Source of the DNA: Tannerella serpentiformis
Lineage (GTDB): Bacteria; Bacteroidota; Bacteroidia; Bacteroidales; Tannerellaceae
Reading direction: 5' to 3'
Assembly (NCBI RefSeq): GCF_003033925.1
Contig: NZ_CP028365.1
Coordinates: 2,790,001 to 2,854,000, forward strand
Length of the DNA: 64,000 nt
The translations under genes and the position numbers were made by a program. Within the stretch, counting starts at the first letter, position 1. The number at the start of each line of letters is the position of its first letter. Below the pieces are notes generated by a model, which ran no database searches, was not told the origin of the DNA, and saw only the letters and a list, made by a program, of their open reading frames with translations. Below, one piece after another: positions 58,578 through 64,000 of the stretch.

Positions 58578-60050
58578 ATGTTTTTCACTCGGCGCTTCTT
58601 CGTCGTCCTCGCCGCCGTTTTCCTGCTCTACCTCGCGAGCTATGCCTTCCCCGTCTGTTACGAGGCTGCCCGGTGGTTGGGCTACATCCTTCTTACTCTA
58701 TCATACATAGATACCATGTGGGGGGAGACGTTACAAAGTAAGAAAGGGCGTCTCATGGCCCTTTTTTACCTCATTTTCTGCGGCATTCTGTTTGGCTGTC
58801 TATTCGTTCTTTTAAGTCCATCGAAACTCGGCCCAGTGTTTAGTGTGGTAACCTTGATTTTGGTGTGTTTCCTGTGGCCCTCTAGAAAGCGATTCGGAAC
58901 CATCACGGCGCGCCGCACCTGCGCAGACCGCTTCTCCAACGGCGACGAGAATGAGGTGCGCATCACGGTGGAGAACCGCCATCTCCTCCCCGTTCACATA
59001 GACATCATCGACGAGTTACCCGACATCTTCCAGCGCCGCGATGTCCGCTTCCCCGTGGATCTGAAACGTGGCGAAAAACGAGAAATCGTCTACCGACTAC
59101 GCCCCGTCCGTCGAGGCGTCTACAATTTCGGCCGCATCCGACTCTTTATCACCTCTCCTCTTGGCCTCGTGACAACTCGCATCACCGACGGCCAGCCGCA
59201 AGAGGTAAAGGTCTACCCGTCCTACCTCATGCTCAACCAGTACGAGCTGCTCGCCGCCCATCACAACCTCACCGAGCTCGGGATTAAGCGTGTCCGTCGC
59301 CTGGGGCACCACACCGAGTTCGAGCACATCAAAGAGTACGTCCGCGGCGACGACTATCGCACCATCAATTGGAAAGCCAGTGCCCGCCGCCACCAAATCA
59401 TGGTCAACACCTACCAAGACGAGCGCTCCCAGCAGGTTTACAGCGTCATTGACAAGGGTCGCATCATGCAATCGGCCTTCCGCGGCATGACGCTTCTCGA
59501 TTACGCCATCAACGCCAGCCTCGTCCTCTCCTACGTGGCCCTTCGCCGCGAGGATAAGGTCGGCCTTGCCACCTTTTCCAACCATTTCGAGACCTTCCTG
59601 CCCGCCTCCCAACAGGCTGGGCAAATGCAGCAGCTCCTCGAAAGCCTTTACCGACAGGCCACCGACTTCGGCGAGAGTGATTATAGCGCGCTCTCGGTCC
59701 ATCTCAACAAGCACATCACCAAGCGCAGCCTGCTCATCCTCTATACAAACTTCGACAGCGTCGTCGGCATGGAGCGCCAGCTCGAGGCGCTCAAATTCCT
59801 GTCCAACAGGCACGTCGTCCTCGCCGTTTTTTTCGAAAACGCGTCCCTAACGGCCTTCGCCGAGCGTAAGCCGCGTCATCTCTCGGACTATTTTGATCAA
59901 ACCCTTGCCGATAAATTCATTGCCGAGAAGCAACACGTGGTCAACCTGCTCCAGCGCCACGGCATCTACGCCCTTTTGACCGCTCCCGAGCGTCTATCCG
60001 TCGATGTAATCAACCGTTACCTCGAAATGAAGGCCCGGCATGTGATCTAA
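58578..60050 (+). CDS. DUF58/vWA-like protein
   Basis: This 490-residue protein has two N-terminal membrane helices (FFVVLAAVFLLYLASYAFP and FYLIFCGILFGCLFVLL). A beta-rich extracytoplasmic-type region follows (ARRTCADRFSNGDENEVRIT). The DUF58 signature FEHIKEYVRGDDYRTINWKA lies near residues 247-266. A vWA-like end follows (VYSVIDKGRIMQSA, LLILYTNFDSVVG). It is the substrate or partner of the MoxR ATPase. Last gene of the operon. Confidence 0.92.
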   Translation: MFFTRRFFVVLAAVFLLYLASYAFPVCYEAARWLGYILLTLSYIDTMWGETLQSKKGRLMALFYLIFCGILFGCLFVLLSPSKLGPVFSVVTLILVCFLWPSRKRFGTITARRTCADRFSNGDENEVRITVENRHLLPVHIDIIDELPDIFQRRDVRFPVDLKRGEKREIVYRLRPVRRGVYNFGRIRLFITSPLGLVTTRITDGQPQEVKVYPSYLMLNQYELLAAHHNLTELGIKRVRRLGHHTEFEHIKEYVRGDDYRTINWKASARRHQIMVNTYQDERSQQVYSVIDKGRIMQSAFRGMTLLDYAINASLVLSYVALRREDKVGLATFSNHFETFLPASQQAGQMQQLLESLYRQATDFGESDYSALSVHLNKHITKRSLLILYTNFDSVVGMERQLEALKFLSNRHVVLAVFFENASLTAFAERKPRHLSDYFDQTLADKFIAEKQHVVNLLQRHGIYALLTAPERLSVDVINRYLEMKARHVI

Positions 60051-60120
60051 AAAACGAACGACTACAATCGAACAACCCCAAACGCCCTTCCGGGGATGTC
60101 TATCCATGCTATCCCCGGCC

Positions 60121-61145
60121 ATTTTCCCCTTCTCCGGATAAAAACGAACCAAAAACCAGCCCGGTTTTCGTCTGTCCGTGTAGGGGCGTATTGCATACGC
60201 CCTACAAACGGCCACGGCAGGGGCCGGATGAATCTAATTCCGATTCGATTTTTGATTCTCCGAATAAAAACGAACCAAAACCCCGATAAATTTTCGTCCG
60301 ACAGGGTAGGGGCGTATTGCATACGCCTCACAGACGACCACGCCGGTGGTCGAACGGAAAGAAAAATTGCCATTTTTTTGGGTACCCGTGTAGGGGCGCA
60401 ACAGCATACGCCCCACAGACAGCCACGCCGGTGGTCGAATGGATAGAAAAATCGCCATTTTTCAGGTCGCCCGTGTAGGGGCGTATTGCATACGCCTCAC
60501 AAGCGACCATGCAAATGGTCGAATGGATAGAAAAATCGCCATTTCTCAGGTCGCTCGTGTAGGGGCGTATTGCATACGCCCCACAAACGGCCACACCGGT
60601 GGTCGAATGGATAGAAAAATCGCCATTTTTCAGGTCGCCCGTGTAGGGCGCAACAGCATACGCCCCACAAACGGCCACACCGGTGGTCGAACAGATAGAA
60701 AAATCGCCATTTTTTAGGCCGCTCGTGTAGGGGCGTATTGAATACGCCCCATAGACGGTCACGCCAGAGGCCGGATGAATAGAAAAATCGCCATTTTTCA
60801 GGTCGCCCGTGTAGGGCGCAACAGCATACGCCCCATAGACGACCACGGCAGTGGTCGAACAGATAGAAAAATCGCCATTTTTTAGGTCAACCGTGTAGGG
60901 CGCAACAGCATACGCCCCACAAACGACCACTGCAGTGGTCGAACAGATAGAAAAATCGCCATTTTTCAGGTCGTCCGTGTAGGGCGCAACAGCATACGCC
61001 CCACAGACGGCCACGGCAGGGGCCGGATGAATCTAATTCCGATTCGATTTTTGATTCCCCGAATAAAAACGAACCAAAAACCGGTTTATTTTTCCGTTCA
61101 TTTGTCCATTTGCTTGACCATTTGTGGGGCGTATGCAATACGCCC
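60121..61145. repeat. tandem array G, 84-bp units (2 x 42), about 10 units
   Basis: TAGGG in GTGTAGGGGCG recurs at 60181, 60307, 60391, 60476, 60560, 60644, 60728, 60812, 60896 and 60980, i.e. 126, 84, 85, then 84 each. Units contain the hairpin GGGGCGTATTGCATACGCCCC-type (19-21 bp) or a GGGCGCAACAGCATACGCCC form. The rest of the unit is GAAAAATCGCCATTTTTCAG and TGGTCGAATGG. AAAACGAACC also repeats at 60141 and 60267 (126 bp). The end of the block (61110-61145) carries an inverted half unit. Confidence 0.95.
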
Positions 61146-61800
61146 CTACACGGGTACCCGAAAAAATGGCAATTCTTTTATTCCCCGAACGAAACGTAAC
61201 CTTATTCTTATCAGGTTTTCCAATCCCCGACCGAAAATGAATCTCAGATCCATTGGGTTTTCTAATCCCGGACCGAAAGAGATGGCTGTACCCGGCGCAT
61301 AAGGTATGTTCCCGATATGAAAGGATATGATATGCGTTGCAGATGCGAATCTTTTACACTGAAAAAAGTGATTCTGCATTGCATATTTCGATCTATTGAT
61401 CAGAAAGAAGTGCGTATGCATTGCAGATGGTATCTTCATGGATTAAAAGAAGTCTATCTGCGCCGCATATAGGATCCTAATGGATCGGGAGGATACAATC
61501 TGCGTTGCAAAAGATCTTCTTTTATCCTTATAAGATAAGATCTGCAATGCAAATGGCATTCGTTCCATACGATAGAAACGAATTCGCGCCGCATGTGTTG
61601 TTCTTTTATAGCGGGAGATTTCAATCTGCAACGCATATAGCGTTCTTTTATGCTGGGAATATGCCTTATGCGTCAAGGTTGAGGATGTTTTTCGGTCGGG
61701 GATTGGAAAACCCAGCGGGGATAGGGTTACGTTTTATCCGGGGAATGGAAAACCGGGTGGGGATAAGGCCGCGTTTTATTCAGGGAATGGATTTTTGGGT
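61146..61800. repeat. diverged 42-bp-phased array H (TGCnnnGCA)
   Basis: The dyad TGCnnnGCA (one copy CGCnnnGCA) is centred at 61337, 61379, 61421, 61463, 61505, 61547, 61589 and 61631, exactly 42 bp apart, with poorly conserved DNA between. TTTTC at 61216 and 61258, and GGAAAA at 61705, 61747 (then GGATTT 61789), extend the same 42-bp rhythm on both sides. No gene supported. Confidence 0.9.
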
Positions 61801-62280
61801 GGGGATTAGATTCATTCGACCTCTGGCGTGGCCGTCTGTGGGGCGTATTCAATACGCCCCTACCCTGACGGACGAAATTCTATCCATTTTTTCGCCCATT
61901 CGACCTCTGGCGTGGCCGTCTGTGGGGCGTATGCAATACGCCCCTACCCTGACGGACGAAAATTCATCAGATTTTGGGTTCGTTTTTATCCGGTGCAGAA
62001 GAAAATCGCCATTTTCCCGGGTATCCGTGTAGGGGCGTATTGCATACGCCCCACAGGTGGCCACGGCAGTGGTCGAGTGAACGAAAAAAGGAGCGAGGTT
62101 TTTACCGTTCAGGTAGGACGCAAAGGCATACGCCCCACAGACGACCACGGCAATGGTCGAGCGAACGAAAAAAGGGGCGAGGTTTTTACCATTCAGGTAG
62201 GGTGCAAAGGCATACGCCCCACAAACGACCACACAGGTGGTCGAGTGAACAAAAAACCGGCCGGGAATAGGGTTCGTATT
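61801..62280. repeat. inverted-orientation TAGGGGCG units, 84-bp spacing
   Basis: CGCCCCTACCCTGACGGACG repeats at 84 bp (61861 and 61945), then + orientation units with ACGAAAAAAG at 62081 and 62165 and the ACAAAAAA variant at 62249, again 84 bp. The orientation change sits near 61,990-62,030. No gene. Confidence 0.9.
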
Positions 62281-62363
62281 TTGAGGGGGGGCGGAAAAGG
62301 GGGCGGGGCGTGGGTTGTGCGAAAAGTGGGGTAGGCGCGCTTCCATAATTATACGGCGACTGT

Positions 62364-62371
62364 TACCTTTG
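62364..62371 (+). promoter_or_regulatory. glgB promoter -7 box
   Basis: TACCTTTG, exact TAnnTTTG match, 74 bp before the glgB start. It lies just outside the repeat block. Confidence 0.65.
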
Positions 62372-62444
62372 CGGGCGCGTCGCAGGATGGGACCAATCAT
62401 CGCTTCCGCTCACGCATTCATAATCCCTAACTATGTAGCATAAG

Positions 62445-64000
62445 ATGATGAACAAACTGATGCTGATTCAGAAAGACCCTTGGCTGGAACCCTACGCCGA
62501 AGCCATCGAAGGGCGACATAATGATGTGATTAAGAAGGAACAAGACTTGACGCAGAATGGACGGCTTAGCCTCTCTGACTTTGCATCGGGATACCTCTAT
62601 TTCGGCCTTCAGCGGATGGCCGACGGAGGGTGGGTGTTCCGGGAATGGGCTCCGAATGCCACCGCGATATACCTCGTGGGCGACTTTAACGGTTGGGAAA
62701 AACGCGAGGATTACCGTCTGCGGCGCTTGGAAGGCGCGGCGGGCAACTGGGAAATCGTGCTGCCTGCGGACGCGCTTCACCACGGCGACCTGTATAAGCT
62801 CCGCATGGAGTGGGAGGGAGGCGCTGGCGAACGCATTCCGGCTTGGTGTCGGCGTGTGGTGCAAGACGAGACGACGAAGATCTTTTCGGCCCAGGTTTGG
62901 GATCCGGCGGAGAAATACAAGTTCCGCGTCAACGATTTTCAGCCTGACACTTCGCCGCTGCTCATCTACGAGTGCCATATTGGCATGGCCACGGAGGAAG
63001 AGAAGACCGGAACCTACGAGGAATTTCGTCTCAACGTGCTGCCGCGCGTGGCCCGCGACGGGTATAACGCCATCCAGATCATGGCCATCCAAGAGCACCC
63101 GTATTACGGCTCCTTTGGCTATCATGTGAGCAGTTTCTTCGCGGCCTCGTCTCGCTTTGGCACCCCGGAAGAGCTGAAACGGCTGATCGACGATGCGCAT
63201 GCGCTCGGCTTAGCCGTGATTATGGACATTGTGCATAGCCACGCGGTCAAGAATGAGGCGGAAGGCTTGGGACGCTTTGACGGATCGTACCACCAATATT
63301 TTCACACCGGAGAACGGCGTGAGCACCGCGCCTGGGATTCGCTTTGCTTCGATTACGGGCGTAACGAGGTGCTTCATTTTCTGCTTTCTAACTGCAAATT
63401 CTGGCTCGATGAGTATCGTTTCGATGGATTCCGCTTCGATGGCGTTACCTCCATGCTTTACTATAGCCACGGCCTCGGGGAAGCCTTTAGCAACTACGGC
63501 GACTATTACAACGGCCATCAGGATGGCGATGCAATCGTCTACCTGACCCTCGCCAACAGGCTGATTCACGAGGTCAACCCGCACGCGGTGACGATCGCCG
63601 AGGAGGTGAGCGGTATGCCAGGCTTGGCTGCCCGATTCGAGGACGGGGGCTACGATTTCGACTACCGAATGGCCATGAATATCCCCGATTTTTGGATCAA
63701 AACACTCAAGGAGAAGAAGGACGAGGACTGGCATCCGTCGGCCATTTGGTGGGAGACCACGAATCGGCGCGCGGATGAGAAGACGATCAGCTATGCGGAG
63801 AGCCACGACCAGGCGCTTGTGGGTGACAAGACGATTATCTTCTGGCTCATCGACGCGGATATGTATTGGCACATGCAGACGAACGACAGAAACCTCACCG
63901 TAGAGCGTGGCCTGGCCCTTCATAAGATGATCCGCCTCGTGACGGCGACCACCATGAACGGTGGTTATCTGAACTTTATGGGCAACGAGTTTGGCCATCC
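62445..64000 (+). CDS. glgB: 1,4-alpha-glucan branching enzyme, 3' end outside window
   Basis: A GH13 branching enzyme, 518 residues visible. The N-terminal CBM48 module has WVFREWAPNATAIYLVGDFN near residue 65. The catalytic barrel has LIYECHIGMATEEEKTGTYE, VIMDIVHSHAVKNEAEG, DEYRFDGFRFDGVTSM with the nucleophile Asp, VTIAEEVSGMPGLAARF with the acid Glu, and SYAESHDQALVGD with the third Asp. It adds alpha-1,6 branches to glycogen made by the GT3 synthase at 38.7 kb. ATG 62445 or 62448; still open at base 64000. Confidence 0.96.
   Translation, partial: MMNKLMLIQKDPWLEPYAEAIEGRHNDVIKKEQDLTQNGRLSLSDFASGYLYFGLQRMADGGWVFREWAPNATAIYLVGDFNGWEKREDYRLRRLEGAAGNWEIVLPADALHHGDLYKLRMEWEGGAGERIPAWCRRVVQDETTKIFSAQVWDPAEKYKFRVNDFQPDTSPLLIYECHIGMATEEEKTGTYEEFRLNVLPRVARDGYNAIQIMAIQEHPYYGSFGYHVSSFFAASSRFGTPEELKRLIDDAHALGLAVIMDIVHSHAVKNEAEGLGRFDGSYHQYFHTGERREHRAWDSLCFDYGRNEVLHFLLSNCKFWLDEYRFDGFRFDGVTSMLYYSHGLGEAFSNYGDYYNGHQDGDAIVYLTLANRLIHEVNPHAVTIAEEVSGMPGLAARFEDGGYDFDYRMAMNIPDFWIKTLKEKKDEDWHPSAIWWETTNRRADEKTISYAESHDQALVGDKTIIFWLIDADMYWHMQTNDRNLTVERGLALHKMIRLVTATTMNGGYLNFMGNEFGH

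Overview
The window is high-GC chromosomal DNA of a Bacteroidota member, most likely order Bacteroidales (a Tannerella-like oral or gut species is a guess, not shown). The signs are a SusC/SusD pair, a GT3-type glycogen synthase, Bacteroidota-type tyrosine recombinases, weak Shine-Dalgarno usage, and several promoter -7 boxes of the TAnnTTTG type. Both window ends cut through genes: a Mu-type transposase on the left and glgB on the right. LAYOUT: (1) 1 to about 28,060 is a Mu-type transposable prophage abutting the 3' end of htpG. It carries MuA- and MuB-like proteins, a second ATPase, GemA-like, DUF3164 and HAD proteins, a wrecked C5-methyltransferase and a wrecked large terminase. Then come tail tube, tail chaperones (probable -1 frameshift), tape measure, tail hub/fibre genes, a repeat-containing fibre, holin, lysin candidate, a DNA methyltransferase-like protein, gp36-like, a portal-MuF-nuclease fusion and gpG-like proteins. 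No major capsid or head protease gene was recognised, and many genes are damaged, so the prophage looks defective. (2) 28,085-36,859 holds htpG, a group II intron sitting antisense inside a small gene, dnaK, a possible small RNA, and an Abi_2/HEPN abortive-infection gene. (3) 36,886-42,722 holds a GH125 mannosidase, glycogen synthase and a CPA2 antiporter. (4) 43,086-52,850 holds a relaxase remnant, a SusD/SusC pair and two tandem tyrosine recombinases. (5) 53,635-60,050 is a SpoIIM / membrane protein / DUF4129 / DUF4350 / MoxR / DUF58 operon. (6) 60,050-62,440 is about 2.3 kb of phased repeats, followed by glgB. TWO THINGS STAND OUT. First, at least eight intergenic tandem arrays (about 8.95, 15.1, 30.3, 38.4, 44.1, 53.1, 60.2-61.1 and 61.3-61.8 kb) have unit sequences that share no obvious similarity, apart from the mirrored pair at 8.95 and 15.1 kb. 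Yet almost all have a period of 41, 42 or 43 bp, or exactly twice 42. That is about four helical turns, and most units contain an inverted repeat. Second, the first 17 kb of the prophage is peppered with a 38-bp GC-rich hairpin element ending in a conserved GAAGTTTGGCCGGGTAC-like half. It sits inside at least seven genes and, in several, apparently in place of catalytic segments (methyltransferase motifs I and IV, terminase Walker A). The two arrays inside the prophage are associated with these elements and are arranged as mirror images. Family names come from recognising protein motifs by eye; no database search was run.
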